Below, piece after piece: positions 39,659 to 49,813 of a stretch of 64,000 nucleotides of DNA. Both the position numbers and the translations under genes were made by a program. The notes beneath the pieces were generated by a model. The model ran no database searches. It was given only the letters and a program-made list of their open reading frames with translations, and had not been told where the DNA came from. The stretch covers positions 496,001 to 560,000 of the forward strand of contig NZ_CP060790.1 in assembly GCF_014489595.1 (NCBI RefSeq), in the 5' to 3' direction. Source of the stretch: Paenacidovorax monticola (lineage in GTDB: Bacteria; Pseudomonadota; Gammaproteobacteria; Burkholderiales; Burkholderiaceae_C). Position 1 is the stretch's first letter; every line of letters starts with the position of its first letter.

Positions 39659-40027
39659 TCAGATGGGGCCGCCGAGTTCGCTCCAGCGGGAGGCATCGAA
39701 GCCCACGGTGGTGGCGCCGGACGCCCATTCGACCACGGGCCGCTTGATGACGCTGGGCTGCGCCTGCATCAGCGCCGCGGCGCTGGCCGCATCGTGCACG
39801 GCGGCCTGGGTGGCGGCGTCGAGCTTGCGCCAGGTCGTGCCCTGGCGGTTCACGAGCTTTTCCCAGCCCACGGCAGCGATCCAGCCGGGCAGGCGCTCGG
39901 CGGGGACGCCCTGTTTCTTGAAATCATGGAACTGGTAGGCCACGCCCTGGTCGGCGAGCCAGGCACGGGCTTTCTTCACGGTATCGCAGTTGGGAATGCC
40001 GTAGACGGTGGTGGTGGGGGTACTCAT
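39659..40027 (-). CDS. yffB: ArsC/Spx-family protein (YffB-like)
   Basis: A 122-residue thioredoxin-fold protein of the ArsC/Spx/YffB family. The N-terminal VYGIPNCDTVKKA has a single Cys (about residue 14), and FHDFKKQGVP and KRPVVEW follow the family pattern. Real arsenate reductases keep further Arg residues in the C-terminal half; here the pattern is closer to YffB, whose role is unclear (glutathione-dependent thiol reductase proposed). Divergent from folC across a 47-base gap. Confidence 0.85.
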   Translation of the reverse strand: MSTPTTTVYGIPNCDTVKKARAWLADQGVAYQFHDFKKQGVPAERLPGWIAAVGWEKLVNRQGTTWRKLDAATQAAVHDAASAAALMQAQPSVIKRPVVEWASGATTVGFDASRWSELGGPI

Positions 40028-40074
40028 GTCCGTAATGATGCGCGATGCCCCGCTCGGCGACAATCCAGCCCTGT

Positions 40075-41400
40075 ATGCACACCCAATTCGACACCCTGGA
40101 CGGCTGGCTCGCCCACTGCGAGCGCCTGCACCCCAAGAACATCGACATGGGCCTGGACCGCGTGCGCGCCGTGGCGCGCCGCATGGGCCTGCGCTTCGAC
40201 TGCCCTGTGATCACCGTGGCCGGCACCAACGGCAAGGGCTCGACCTGCGCCATGCTCGAAGCCGTGGCCCTGCAGGCGGGCTACCGCACGGGGGTCTATA
40301 CCTCGCCCCACCTCGTGCATTTCGAGGAACGCTGCCGCATCCACGGCGAGATCGTCAATGCTTCCGATCTGATAGCGCACTTCGAAGCCGTGGAGCGCGC
40401 CAGGGTGCAGAATGGCGATGAGGTGTCGCTCACCTACTTCGAGTTCACCACGCTGGCCATCCTGCGCCTCATGAGCCTGGCACGGCTGGACGTGGCCATC
40501 CTGGAGGTGGGCCTGGGCGGGCGGCTCGACGCCACCAACGTCATCGACGCCGACTGCGCCGTCATCACCAGCATCGACATCGACCACACCGAGTTCCTGG
40601 GCCCCGACCGCGAGAGCATCGGCCGCGAGAAGGCCGGCATCATGCGCACGGGCAAGCCCGTGATCGTGGGCGACCCGATGGCGCCGCAGAGCGTGATCGA
40701 CCACGCGCTCGAAATCGGTGCCGACCTGTGGCGCTTCGGCCATGATTTCAATTTCTCGGGCGACAAGCAGCAGTGGGGCTGGGCCGGGCGTGGCCGGCGC
40801 TACGCCGGTCTGGCCTACCCGGCGCTGCGTGGCGCCAACCAGCTCGTGAACGCCTCGGGCGCCCTGGCGGCCCTGGAGGCGCTGCGCCCGCGCCTGCCCA
40901 TCACGGCCCAGGCCGTGCGCACGGGGATGGCCATGGTGGAGCTGCCCGGGCGCTTTCAGATCGTGCCCGGCCAGCCCACGCTGGTGCTGGACGTGGCGCA
41001 CAACCCGCATTCGGTGGCGGCGCTCACGGCCAACCTCGACGCCATGGGCTTCTTCCCGACCACGCACGCCGTGTTCGGCGCCATGGCCGACAAGGATCTG
41101 GCCCCGATGCTGGCCAAGATCGGCCCGCTGATCGACCGCTGGTACTTCACCGACCTGCCCACGCCGCGCGCCGAAAGCGGCGCCGGGCTGCAGCAGAAAT
41201 GGAATGCCCTGCAGATCGTGGCCGGCGGGCGCCGCGAGGTGGCCACCAGCGTGCACGCCGACCCCGAGCAGGCCCTGCAGGCCGCCGTGTCCGCAGCCGA
41301 CCCGGCTGATAGAATCGTGGTCTTTGGCTCGTTCTACACGGTGGGTGGCGTTTTGAAGCATGGGACGCCCCGGCTGCACGCCAAACATTTGGGCGCCTAA
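40075..41400 (+). CDS. folC: Dihydrofolate synthase/folylpolyglutamate synthase
   Basis: Bifunctional Mur-ligase-family enzyme of folate synthesis that adds glutamate to dihydropteroate and folates. The 441 residues include the P-loop TVAGTNGKGST (about residues 46-56), the Mg-binding region ILEVGLGGRLDATN and the C-terminal LVLDVAHNPHS. Start ATG at 40075 is the first close to the conserved region. First of a cluster folC-dedD-cvpA-purF-metZ seen in many beta- and gammaproteobacteria. Confidence 0.95.
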   Translation: MHTQFDTLDGWLAHCERLHPKNIDMGLDRVRAVARRMGLRFDCPVITVAGTNGKGSTCAMLEAVALQAGYRTGVYTSPHLVHFEERCRIHGEIVNASDLIAHFEAVERARVQNGDEVSLTYFEFTTLAILRLMSLARLDVAILEVGLGGRLDATNVIDADCAVITSIDIDHTEFLGPDRESIGREKAGIMRTGKPVIVGDPMAPQSVIDHALEIGADLWRFGHDFNFSGDKQQWGWAGRGRRYAGLAYPALRGANQLVNASGALAALEALRPRLPITAQAVRTGMAMVELPGRFQIVPGQPTLVLDVAHNPHSVAALTANLDAMGFFPTTHAVFGAMADKDLAPMLAKIGPLIDRWYFTDLPTPRAESGAGLQQKWNALQIVAGGRREVATSVHADPEQALQAAVSAADPADRIVVFGSFYTVGGVLKHGTPRLHAKHLGA

Positions 41401-41425
41401 ACCGCTCTCCACGAGTCTGCACTCC

Positions 41426-42259
41426 ATGGCATTTTTCAAGTTTCCTTGGCCCGGCCAGAAGGAGCAGAGCGACAAGCCTGCCAAGCGCTCCCGCACGCCC
41501 CAGGCCGAGAGCATCGAGGTCATGCGCCGGCGTGCGCGCCACCGCCTGATCGGTGCCGCCGTGCTCGTGCTGGTGGGCGTGGTGGGCTTCCCGCTGCTGT
41601 TCGATACGCAGCCTCGCCCGATTCCCGTCGACATCCCCATCGAGATCCCTGACCGCAACAAGGCGGCCCCCCTGGTGGTGCCCGTTGCCAAGGCACCGGC
41701 GCAGGCCCCCGAGCCAGCCGCGGCGCCCGGCGTGGCCGGAGGGCTGGCCGATGGCGAGGAGGTCGTGGCTTCGGCGCGCCCCCAGGCCAAACCTGCGCCA
41801 GCGCCAGCGGCCGCCCCGGCCCCTGCCGCCAGGCCCGAGCCGCGCCCGGAGCCCAAGCCTGTGGCCGCCGCCCCCAAGCCGGAGCCCAAACCCGAGCCGA
41901 AGCCGGAACCCAAACCCAAGCCGGAACCGAAGCCGGAGCCCAAGCCTGCTCCGGCCCGCACCGACGACGCCGCCCGTGCGCGTGCCCTGCTGGAGGGCCG
42001 CGCCGCCGACGCATCGGCTCAGGCCGACGAGGCCCGCTACATCGTGCAGGTAGGGGCATTCGCCGAGGCCGAGAAGGCCCGCGAAGTCCGTGGCAAGCTG
42101 GAGCGTGCGGGGCTCAAGACCTACGCCCAGGTGGTGGACACGAAGGACGGCAAGCGCACCCGCGTGCGCGTGGGGCCGTTCACGAACCGCGCCGAGGCCG
42201 ACAAGGCGGCCGCGCGCATCAAGGGGCTGGAGTTGCCGGCCTCGGTGCTGACGCTGTAA
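41426..42259 (+). CDS. dedD: SPOR-domain cell-division protein (DedD-like)
   Basis: A 277-residue inner-membrane protein. Residues ~40-60 are one membrane helix (LIGAAVLVLVGVVGFPLLF), followed by a long periplasmic linker with a run of PK/PEPK repeats, and a C-terminal SPOR domain (YIVQVGAFAEAEKAREVRGKLE...RVRVGPF) that binds denuded peptidoglycan at the division site. It lies between folC and cvpA, as DedD does in E. coli. The PEPK run (41830-41950) is a low-complexity repeat and length-variable. Confidence 0.92.
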   Translation: MAFFKFPWPGQKEQSDKPAKRSRTPQAESIEVMRRRARHRLIGAAVLVLVGVVGFPLLFDTQPRPIPVDIPIEIPDRNKAAPLVVPVAKAPAQAPEPAAAPGVAGGLADGEEVVASARPQAKPAPAPAAAPAPAARPEPRPEPKPVAAAPKPEPKPEPKPEPKPKPEPKPEPKPAPARTDDAARARALLEGRAADASAQADEARYIVQVGAFAEAEKAREVRGKLERAGLKTYAQVVDTKDGKRTRVRVGPFTNRAEADKAAARIKGLELPASVLTL

Positions 42260-42263
42260 GCGC

Positions 42264-42751
42264 GTGGCGGCGCTGGACTGGATTTTCGTGGCCGTGCTGC
42301 TGGCCTCGATGCTCATCGGGCCTGGCGGGGCCTGGTGTTCGAGATGCTGTCCGTGCTGGGCTGGGTGGTGGCGTTCTTTGCGGCCCAGTGGTTCGCGGCC
42401 GACATGGCTGGCTGGCTGCCGATGGGGAGCGCCGATGGCTCCATCCGCCACGCGGCGGGGTTCGTGGTGGTGTTCGTCCTGGCGGTGTTCGTCTGCGGCT
42501 TCGTGGCCTGGCTGGCCAAGAAGCTCATCGAGGCCGTGGGCCTGCGCCCCGCCGACCGCACGCTGGGCGCGGCCTTTGGCGTGGTTCGGGGCCTGGTGCT
42601 GATGCTGGTGGTGGCCGTGGTGGCAGGCTGGACGCCGCTGCACGAAGCCGCCTGGTGGCAGGAGTCGCGCGTGGCGCCCCTGCTGACGGACATGCTCAAG
42701 GGGCTGCGCCCGGCGCTGCCCGAGGAATTCGGAAGGCATCTGCCTTCCTGA
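42264..42751 (+). CDS. cvpA: CvpA-family membrane protein, frameshifted
   Basis: Inner-membrane protein needed for colicin V production in E. coli and linked to purF. Begins with GTG at 42264 (AALDWIFVAVLLASMLIG); frame lost at the GGG at 42318-42320. One added G gives LIGAWRGLVFEMLSVLGWVV, the conserved CvpA start, and 162 residues with four helices. The rest of the protein is open to 42751. Located 77 bases before purF, its usual neighbour. The break looks like a sequencing error. Confidence 0.85.
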
Positions 42752-42828
42752 TGAGAGAAGCAGGGGCGCCGCCGTGGCGGCCCTGCGTGGATGGCGGGAC
42801 GGCTCCCGCGAATGGATGGAATGCGAAT

Positions 42829-44334
42829 ATGTGTGGAATCGTTGGCGTTGTCAGTACCACGCCCGTGAATCAACTGATCTATGACGCTTTGCTGCTGCTG
42901 CAGCACCGGGGTCAGGATGCTGCGGGCATCGTCACGCAGCAGGAACGCAAGTTCTTCATGCACAAGGCCAAGGGCATGGTGCGCGATGTCTTCCGCACGC
43001 GCAACATGCGCGCGCTGCCGGGCACGGTGGGCCTGGGCCAGGTGCGCTATCCGACGGCCGGCAATGCCTACAGCGAGGAAGAGGCCCAGCCCTTCTACGT
43101 GAACGCGCCCTTCGGCATCGTGCTGGTGCACAACGGCAACCTCACGAACGCCCAGGCGCTGCGCTCCGAGCTGTTCCTGACCGACCACCGCCATACCAAC
43201 ACCGAGAGCGATTCCGAGGTGCTGCTCAACGTGTTCGCGCACGAACTGGAGCGTGCCACGCGTGGCGTGCCCCTGCAGCCCGACGACGTGTTCGCCGCCG
43301 TGCGCGCCGTGCACAAGCGCATCAAGGGCTCGTATGCCGTGATCGCGCTGATCGCCGGCCATGGCCTGCTGGCCTTCCGCGACCCGCATGGCATCCGCCC
43401 GCTGTGCATGGGCCGGGGCGCCGACGGCACCGTGATGGTGGGCAGCGAGTCGGTGGCGCTGGAGGGTACCTCGCATCAGTTCGAGCGCAACATCGCGCCG
43501 GGCGAGGCTGTCTTCGTGACGCTGGACGGCACCGTGCACTCCCAGCAGTGCGCCGAGGCGCCCAAGCTGCACCCCTGCATCTTCGAATTCGTGTACCTGG
43601 CACGGCCCGACTCGGTGCTCGACGGCATCTCGGTCTACCAGGCGCGCCTGAACCTGGGCGAGACGCTGGCCAAGCGCGTGGTGTCCACCGTGCCGCCCAA
43701 CGAGATCGACGTGGTCATCCCCATTCCCGAGTCGAGCCGTCCGAGCGCCACGCAGCTCGCGCACCTGCTGGGTATTCCGTACCGCGAGGGCTTCGTGAAG
43801 AACCGCTACGTGGGCCGCACCTTCATCATGCCGGGGCAGGGCGTGCGCAAGAAGTCCGTGCGCCAGAAGCTCAACGTGATCGGCAGCGAGTTCAAGGGCC
43901 GCAACGTGCTGCTGGTGGACGACTCCATCGTGCGAGGCACCACGAGCCGCGAGATCGTCCAGATGGCCCGTGACGCCGGTGCGCGCAAGGTCTACCTGGC
44001 CAGCGCTGCGCCGCCGGTGCGCTACCCCAACGTCTATGGCATCGACATGCCCACGAGCAGCGAGCTTGTGGCCCATGGCCGCACCGTGGAAGAGGTGCGC
44101 CAGGCCATCGGCTGCGATGCGCTGATCTACCAGGATGTGGAGGCCATGAAGAAGGCCGTGGGCTCGCTGAACCCGCTGCTCGACGGCTTCGATGCCTCGT
44201 GCTTCGACGGCGTGTACGTGACGGGCGACATCACGGCCGAGGAGATCGCACGCCTGAACGAGGGCCGAGTGGGCAAGGAGGAGGGCGAGGCCGACACTTC
44301 GCGCCTGACGCTGCCCAACGCCCAGGAAGCCTAG
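42829..44334 (+). CDS. purF: Amidophosphoribosyltransferase
   Basis: First committed enzyme of purine synthesis; makes phosphoribosylamine from PRPP and glutamine. The 501-residue product starts MCGIVGVVS, the Cys after the initiator Met being the glutaminase nucleophile (class II amidotransferase). The PRPP-binding motif VLLVDDSIVRGTT is at about residues 362-374. Follows cvpA as in E. coli and precedes metZ by 15 bases. Confidence 0.97.
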   Translation: MCGIVGVVSTTPVNQLIYDALLLLQHRGQDAAGIVTQQERKFFMHKAKGMVRDVFRTRNMRALPGTVGLGQVRYPTAGNAYSEEEAQPFYVNAPFGIVLVHNGNLTNAQALRSELFLTDHRHTNTESDSEVLLNVFAHELERATRGVPLQPDDVFAAVRAVHKRIKGSYAVIALIAGHGLLAFRDPHGIRPLCMGRGADGTVMVGSESVALEGTSHQFERNIAPGEAVFVTLDGTVHSQQCAEAPKLHPCIFEFVYLARPDSVLDGISVYQARLNLGETLAKRVVSTVPPNEIDVVIPIPESSRPSATQLAHLLGIPYREGFVKNRYVGRTFIMPGQGVRKKSVRQKLNVIGSEFKGRNVLLVDDSIVRGTTSREIVQMARDAGARKVYLASAAPPVRYPNVYGIDMPTSSELVAHGRTVEEVRQAIGCDALIYQDVEAMKKAVGSLNPLLDGFDASCFDGVYVTGDITAEEIARLNEGRVGKEEGEADTSRLTLPNAQEA

Positions 44335-44349
44335 GACCGGCGCATCTCC

Positions 44350-45564
44350 ATGACCAAGAAGCTTCCTCCCGGCCTGCGCCCCGAGACGCTGGCCATCCGC
44401 ACCGCCATCGAGCCCAGCCAGTACGGAGAGAATTCCGAAACGCTGTACCTCACCACCAGCTTCGTGCAGCCCGACGCCGCTACCTCGGCCGAGCGCTTCG
44501 CGAGCGGGCAGGGCTACACCTACGCGCGCACTTCCAATCCCACGGTCACCAGCTTCGAGCAGCGCCTGGCCGCGCTGGAGGGGGCCGAGGCCGCCATCGG
44601 CGCATCCAGCGGCATGGGCGCTATTCTCATGATGATCATGGGCCTGCTCAAGGCGGGCGACCATGTGGTGCTGTCGCGCTCCATGTTCGGCTCCACGCTG
44701 AATCTCTTCGCCAAGGAGTTCGGCAAGTTCGGCGTGGAAACGTCCTTCTGCTCGCAGACCGATGTGGATGAATGGCGCGCCGCCGTGCGCCCGAATACGA
44801 AGCTGCTGTTCGCCGAGACGCCGACCAACCCGCTCACCGAGGTCTGCGACATCGCGGCCCTGGCCGAGATCGCCCACAAGGCGGGCGCGCTGCTGGCGGT
44901 GGACAACGCCTTTGCCACGCCCATCCTGCAGCGCCCCCTCAGCCTGGGGGCCGACATCGTCATGCACTCGGGCACCAAGTTCCTCGACGGACAGGGCCGC
45001 GTGATGGCTGGCGCGCTGTGCGCCAGCCAGCAACTCGTCACCGAGAAGTTCGCCCCCGTGGTGCGCACGGCAGGCATGGTGCTCTCGCCCTTCAACGCCT
45101 GGGTGGTGCTCAAGGGCATGGAAACGCTTGGTGTGCGGATGCGGGCGCACTGCGCCAACACCCTCGCCATCGCGCTCTGGCTCGAAGCGCAGCCCCAGGT
45201 GGCGCGGGTGTACTACCCGGGCCTGCCGTCGCACCCGCAGCATGCGCTCGCCATGCGCCAGCAGGGTGGCCTGGGTGGCGGCGTGGTGGCCTTCGAACTG
45301 GCGGGCGACACGCCCGAGGCCGCGCGCGCCAAGGCATTCCATGTGCTCGACAGCTGCGAGCTGCTCACGCTCGCCACCAACCTGGGCGACACCAAGACCA
45401 TCATCAGCCACCCGGCCACCACCTCGCACGGGCGCCTGACCGAAGTGCAGCGCCAGGCCTGCGGCATCAGCCAGGGCGTGATCCGCCTCGCCGTGGGGCT
45501 GGAACACCCCGAAGACATCCAGGACGACCTTCTGCGGGGGCTTCGCGGCCTGACCTCAGCCTGA
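44350..45564 (+). CDS. metZ: O-succinylhomoserine sulfhydrylase
   Basis: PLP-dependent enzyme of methionine synthesis that makes homocysteine directly from O-succinylhomoserine and sulfide. The 404-residue product has the Cys/Met metabolism PLP domain; the PLP-lysine is in [13 protein letters not shown] (about residue 210), with [10 protein letters not shown] near the N-terminus. The gene after purF is metZ in pseudomonads and betaproteobacteria, which supports this over a cystathionine synthase. gltX follows 7 bases later. Confidence 0.92.
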   Translation: MTKKLPPGLRPETLAIRTAIEPSQYGENSETLYLTTSFVQPDAATSAERFASGQGYTYARTSNPTVTSFEQRLAALEGAEAAIGASSGMGAILMMIMGLLKAGDHVVLSRSMFGSTLNLFAKEFGKFGVETSFCSQTDVDEWRAAVRPNTKLLFAETPTNPLTEVCDIAALAEIAHKAGALLAVDNAFATPILQRPLSLGADIVMHSGTKFLDGQGRVMAGALCASQQLVTEKFAPVVRTAGMVLSPFNAWVVLKGMETLGVRMRAHCANTLAIALWLEAQPQVARVYYPGLPSHPQHALAMRQQGGLGGGVVAFELAGDTPEAARAKAFHVLDSCELLTLATNLGDTKTIISHPATTSHGRLTEVQRQACGISQGVIRLAVGLEHPEDIQDDLLRGLRGLTSA

Positions 45565-45571
45565 ACCATCA

Positions 45572-46969
45572 ATGACCAAAGTACGTACCCGATTCGCCCC
45601 ATCGCCCACGGGCTTCATCCACCTGGGCAACATCCGCTCGGCCCTGTACCCCTGGGCCTTCGCGCGCGCCAATGGCGGTGACTTCATCCTGCGCATCGAG
45701 GACACCGACCTGGAGCGTTCCACCCAGGCCTCGGTGGACGTGATCCTCGAAGGCATGAAGTGGCTGGAGCTGGACCACGACGAAGGTCCGTTCTACCAGA
45801 TGCAGCGCATGGACCGCTACAAGGAGGTGCTGGCCCAACTGCAGGAGAAAGGCCATGTCTATCCCTGCTACATGAGCGTGGAAGAGCTGGACGCCCTGCG
45901 CGAGCGCCAGATGGCGAACAAGGAAAAGCCGCGCTACGACGGCACCTGGCGCCCCGAGCCCGGCAAAGTTCTGCCGCCCGTTCCCGAGGGCGTCAAGCCT
46001 GTGCTGCGCTTCAAGACGCCCCAGGACGGCGTCGTGGGCTGGGACGACAAGTGCAAGGGCCGCATCGAGTTCCAGAACAGCGAGCTGGACGACCTCGTGA
46101 TCGCGCGCCCTGACGGCACGCCGACCTACAACTTCTGCGTCTGCGTGGACGACATGGACATGCGCATCACCCATGTGATCCGTGGCGACGACCATGTGAA
46201 CAACACGCCGCGCCAGATCCACATCTTCGAGGCCCTGGGCGCCCAGGTGCCCGTGTTCGCCCACCTGCCCACCGTGCTCAACGAGCAGGGCGAGAAGATG
46301 AGCAAGCGCAATGGCGCCAAGCCTGTCACGCAGTACCGCGACGAGGGCTACCTGCCCGACGCCATGGTCAACTACCTGGCCCGTCTGGGCTGGAGCCATG
46401 GCGACGACGAGATCTTCAGCCGTGCGCAGTTCCTCGAATGGTTCAACCTGGACCACCTGGGCCGCAGCGCGGGCCAGTTCGACGAGGCCAAGCTGCGCTG
46501 GGTGAATGCCCAGCACCTCAAGGCCATGGGCGACGACGCGCTTGCCGCGCTGGTGGCTCCCCGCCTGGTGGCGCGCGGCATCGCCGAGGCCGATCTGGCC
46601 GACGGCCGCCTGCCGCGCATCTGCGGCCTGTTCAAGGACCGCTGCGAGACCACGGTGGCGCTGGCCGACTGGGCCTACGTGTTCTATGGCGACGTGACCC
46701 CGGTGGAAGAAGAGCGCGCCAAGCATGTGACCGAGGCCATCGGCCCCGCCATCGACTCCCTGGCCGCGGCCCTGGCCACCTGCGCGTGGGACAAGGCCTC
46801 GATCGCCGCAGCGTTCAAGGAGGTGCTGGCCGCCCATGGCCTCAAGATGCCGCAACTGGCCATGCCCGTGCGCGTGCTGACCGTGGGCACCGCGCACACG
46901 CCATCGGTTGATGCGGTTCTGGAATTGGTCGGACGCGAAAAAATTTCCGAAAGATTGCGGAGGCGCTAA
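45572..46969 (+). CDS. gltX: Glutamyl-tRNA synthetase
   Basis: Charges tRNA-Glu with glutamate. The 465-residue class I synthetase has the HIGH-type motif [11 protein letters not shown] (about residues 10-20; HLGN in place of HIGH) and the KMSKR loop (EKMSKRNG). Ends just before the tRNA cluster; its last ~15 bases overlap the promoter of the tRNA genes, two of which are its own substrate tRNA-Glu. No break seen. Confidence 0.96.
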   Translation: MTKVRTRFAPSPTGFIHLGNIRSALYPWAFARANGGDFILRIEDTDLERSTQASVDVILEGMKWLELDHDEGPFYQMQRMDRYKEVLAQLQEKGHVYPCYMSVEELDALRERQMANKEKPRYDGTWRPEPGKVLPPVPEGVKPVLRFKTPQDGVVGWDDKCKGRIEFQNSELDDLVIARPDGTPTYNFCVCVDDMDMRITHVIRGDDHVNNTPRQIHIFEALGAQVPVFAHLPTVLNEQGEKMSKRNGAKPVTQYRDEGYLPDAMVNYLARLGWSHGDDEIFSRAQFLEWFNLDHLGRSAGQFDEAKLRWVNAQHLKAMGDDALAALVAPRLVARGIAEADLADGRLPRICGLFKDRCETTVALADWAYVFYGDVTPVEEERAKHVTEAIGPAIDSLAAALATCAWDKASIAAAFKEVLAAHGLKMPQLAMPVRVLTVGTAHTPSVDAVLELVGREKISERLRRR

Positions 46970-46984
46970 AAACCTGTCTATAAT
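46955..46984 (+). promoter_or_regulatory. Promoter of the Ala-Glu-Asp tRNA cluster
   Basis: A perfect -10 TATAAT (46979-46984) with TTGCGG (46955-46960) 18 bases upstream as -35. Overlaps the end of gltX and is 51 bases before the first tRNA. Confidence 0.65.
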
Positions 46985-47035
46985 TCAAGGCTCAGATGAT
47001 GACGACAAACACTGAAGTAAATGTCGAAATCAAGT

Positions 47036-47111
<76 letters not shown>

Positions 47112-47139
47112 ATCTGATAACGGTTAGTTCCCAGGTTTT

Positions 47140-47215
47140 GACCCTATCGTCTAGAGGCCTAGGACATCACCCTTTCACGGTGAGTACCGGGGTTCGAATC
47201 CCCGTAGGGTCGCCA
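47140..47215 (+). tRNA. tRNA-Glu (TTC), copy 1
   Basis: 76 bases; acceptor GACCCTA with TAGGGTC, anticodon loop CTTTCAC (TTC), GGTTCGAAT T-arm, CCA encoded. 28 bases after tRNA-Ala. Confidence 0.95.
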
Positions 47216-47259
47216 AGTTTGCAGCACTTGGCTCGCAAGAGCGCAAAAGCTGTCTGCCA

Positions 47260-47336
47260 GGAGTGGTAGTTCAGTTGGTTAGAATACCGGCCTGTCACGC
47301 CGGGGGTCGCGGGTTCGAGTCCCGTCCACTCCGCCA
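47260..47336 (+). tRNA. tRNA-Asp (GTC), copy 1
   Basis: 77 bases; acceptor GGAGTGG, anticodon GTC in CCTGTCACG, GGTTCGAGT T-arm, CCA encoded. Confidence 0.95.
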
Positions 47337-47398
47337 GTTGCAAAAGTTCTTGTGATGATCTCAGCGCAAGAATCGTCTTGGTGAAAGCCAGGACTTGT

Positions 47399-47474
<76 letters not shown>

Positions 47475-47502
47475 ATCTGATAACGGTTAGTTCCCAGGTT
47501 TT

Positions 47503-47578
47503 GACCCTATCGTCTAGAGGCCTAGGACATCACCCTTTCACGGTGAGTACCGGGGTTCGAATCCCCGTAGGGTCGCCA
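47503..47578 (+). tRNA. tRNA-Glu (TTC), copy 2
   Basis: Identical to 47140-47215. Confidence 0.95.
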
Positions 47579-47622
47579 AGTTTGCAGCACTTGGCTCGCA
47601 AGAGCGCAAAAGCTGTCTGCCA

Positions 47623-47699
47623 GGAGTGGTAGTTCAGTTGGTTAGAATACCGGCCTGTCACGCCGGGGGTCGCGGGTTCGAGTCCCGTCCACTCCGCCA
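47623..47699 (+). tRNA. tRNA-Asp (GTC), copy 2
   Basis: Identical to 47260-47336. Last tRNA of the cluster. Confidence 0.95.
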
Positions 47700-47706
47700 G
47701 TCATGA

Positions 47707-47743
47707 AGCCGTTGCAAATGATTTTGCAACGGCTTTTTCTTTT
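47707..47743 (+). terminator. Terminator of the tRNA cluster
   Basis: AGCCGTTGCAAA pairs with TTTGCAACGGCT across a 4-base loop, then TTTTTCTTTT. A strong rho-independent terminator 8 bases after the last tRNA. Confidence 0.92.
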
Positions 47744-47796
47744 GCCCGTTCCCTTTTCCCTTCCGCACGGGGCCTATGCACTGTGCCTCACGGTGC

Positions 47797-48747
47797 TCAC
47801 ATAGCCGGGGCGCGAACAAGGGTCGATGGAATATCGGCCGGGACGCTTGCGCTCTGGAGCCACTGCAGCGGAATGCGCCAGAGGCTGCGCTCGAAGCGGC
47901 TGTGGAAGAAGGCGAAATGCCCGATGGCGGTCTCGCCCACCGCTCCAGGCGCAAGCCGCAGGTGCGTGGCCGGGCAATTGCCGAAGTAGCCCAGCAGGCG
48001 CTCGATGGCGGCAGTGGTGCCGAATGCGTCGTCGTCGATGCCGATCGCCAGCAGGGGCGCCGCTAGTCGCGAGCAGCGCTCCACCAGTGCGCGGCGCCCG
48101 GGAATGCCATCGGGGTCGACGCCGCGCCGCACCAGGCTCTCGTAGCGGCGCATGCGGTGGCACCAGTCATGGACCACGCCCCGGGGCGTGTCTTCCAGCC
48201 AGCCGAGCCGTTTGCCCGGAAAGTACCCGAGGCAGGCTGTCAGCAAGGGCATGGCAATCTGCCATTGGGCCACCATGCGCGCCCGCTGCCGGGGTGCGAA
48301 ATCGCGCCAGTAGGCGATCTGGGAGCCTACGGTACAGACCCGGTGCAGCCGGTGCGCGGACGGGGCCAGACCGGTCACGAAGCCGCCAATGCTGTGCGCC
48401 ACCACGTTCACAGGGCTGCCAGGGAACTCCCGCGACACGAACTGCAGCACGGCCTCGAAGTCGAGTTCGCCCCAGGACAGCCAGCTGGCCTCGAAGCCCC
48501 GGAGGCGGCCCGGGTGCGACCCCCCGATGCCACGGTAGTCATAGGTCACGACGTGGAAGCCATGGCCATGCAGAAAGGCCGCGAAGCGGCTGTAGTAGCG
48601 GCTGTGCACCGAGGTCGCCGCGTTGATCACGACCACGGGCGTCCCGGGCTGCGCACCGGCGTGCCGCCAGACCCCGCCTGCCAGCCGGTAGCCATCACTC
48701 ACAGGAATGTGAATGGAGTGTGGATGCGGTGTGGTGCTGTCGGGCAT
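47797..48747 (-). CDS. Alpha/beta hydrolase (serine aminopeptidase type)
   Basis: A 316-residue alpha/beta hydrolase. Seen are VVVINAATSVHSRYY at the first strand-turn region, the DYRGIGGS loop and the nucleophile elbow VAHSIGG (Ser at about residue 118). A C-terminal GHFAFFHSRFE supplies a possible catalytic His. Length and arrangement fit the Hydrolase_4-like/esterase group; the substrate is not evident. It diverges from a LysR gene across a 93-base AT-rich gap, so it may be the LysR target. Confidence 0.8.
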   Translation of the reverse strand: MPDSTTPHPHSIHIPVSDGYRLAGGVWRHAGAQPGTPVVVINAATSVHSRYYSRFAAFLHGHGFHVVTYDYRGIGGSHPGRLRGFEASWLSWGELDFEAVLQFVSREFPGSPVNVVAHSIGGFVTGLAPSAHRLHRVCTVGSQIAYWRDFAPRQRARMVAQWQIAMPLLTACLGYFPGKRLGWLEDTPRGVVHDWCHRMRRYESLVRRGVDPDGIPGRRALVERCSRLAAPLLAIGIDDDAFGTTAAIERLLGYFGNCPATHLRLAPGAVGETAIGHFAFFHSRFERSLWRIPLQWLQSASVPADIPSTLVRAPAM

Positions 48748-48840
48748 GTTCGATGGCTGCGCAGTATTTATGCGGAATCATTACACTGGTGCGTTTGCTG
48801 ATCAAACGAGGATCGTGCCACCCTGGCATGCGTTCAAAGA

Positions 48841-49785
48841 ATGCCAATTCCCCTGATTCGCCTGCCCTCGCTGGACCTGGTGCGCGGCTTCGTCGCCGTG
48901 GGGCGCCGCATGAGCATCACACTGGCTGCGCAGGACCTGTGCGTGACGCAGTCGGCCGTGAGCCGGCAGGTGCGCGCGCTCGAAGACACCCTGGGTGTGC
49001 GCCTGCTCGTGCGCGGGCACCGCTCCATCGCGTTCACGCCCGAGGGCGCACGCCTGTTCCGCTGCGCGGACGAAGCGGTGGCGCAACTGCAGGATGTGGT
49101 GGCCCAGGTCACGGGCGCGGATGAGCGCCTGCCCGTGACCATCACCGCCAGCATCGGGCTGACCGCCCTGTGGCTGCTGCCCCGGCTGGGGCGCTTTCAG
49201 CAGCAGTGGCCCGACATCGACGTGCGCGTGGCGGCCGACAACCGCCTGCTCGATCTGCGCACCGAGGGCATTGACCTCGCCATCCGCTACTGCGCGCCGC
49301 AGGACGCGCCGCCTGGGGCCGAGCGCCTGTTCGGTGAGTCGGTTGTCCCGGTGGCGCACCCGTCGCTCAAGCTCCGCCGCTTCGACACGCCCGAGGCCAT
49401 TGCCCGGCATGTGCTGCTGGAGCTGGACATGCCCGACAGGCCCTGGCTGCACTGGAGCGGCTGGCTGGCGGCGCGGGGGCTGCAGCAGGCACGGCCCAGG
49501 GGAACGCTGCACTTCAACCAGTACGACCAGGTCATCCAGGCCGCCATCGCAGGGCAGGGCATTGCGATTGGCCGCTGCGAGCTGATCCAGCCGATGCTCG
49601 CCGACGGCCGCCTGGCCGCGATCGGCGCGCCTGACCACGAGGCCAGCCGGCACGGCTATTGGCTGATTGGTGCGCAGGACGCTCCGCGCGAGGCCACGCG
49701 CAAGGTGGCGGCCTGGATCCGGGCCGAGGCCCGTGCCGGCGAAGCTGCGGCACGGGAGCCGGGCAGGCGCACGCGCCGCGCTTGA
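48841..49785 (+). CDS. LysR-family transcriptional regulator (GcvA-like)
   Basis: A 314-residue LysR protein with the helix-turn-helix ITLAAQDLCVTQSAVSRQVRALED in residues 20-50 and the GcvA-type effector domain (LTALWLLPRLGRFQQQWPDIDVRV, then DLAIRY). Divergent from a hydrolase gene and in tail-to-tail orientation with a PEP-mutase-like gene. Arg-rich tail at the C-terminus is unusual. Effector unknown. Confidence 0.9.
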   Translation: MPIPLIRLPSLDLVRGFVAVGRRMSITLAAQDLCVTQSAVSRQVRALEDTLGVRLLVRGHRSIAFTPEGARLFRCADEAVAQLQDVVAQVTGADERLPVTITASIGLTALWLLPRLGRFQQQWPDIDVRVAADNRLLDLRTEGIDLAIRYCAPQDAPPGAERLFGESVVPVAHPSLKLRRFDTPEAIARHVLLELDMPDRPWLHWSGWLAARGLQQARPRGTLHFNQYDQVIQAAIAGQGIAIGRCELIQPMLADGRLAAIGAPDHEASRHGYWLIGAQDAPREATRKVAAWIRAEARAGEAAAREPGRRTRRA

Positions 49786-49813
49786 CGGGCGGGCGCGCCG
49801 CGGGTGCCGGCGC

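Noticed and set aside
41830..41960. Short tandem DNA repeat of possible regulatory kind
   Set aside because: It encodes the PEPK/PKPE linker of the DedD-like protein, a normal low-complexity periplasmic spacer.
42313..45507. A 1064-residue open frame on the minus strand
   Set aside because: It is antisense to cvpA, purF and metZ, all clearly conserved. GC-rich third positions leave the opposite frame free of stops.
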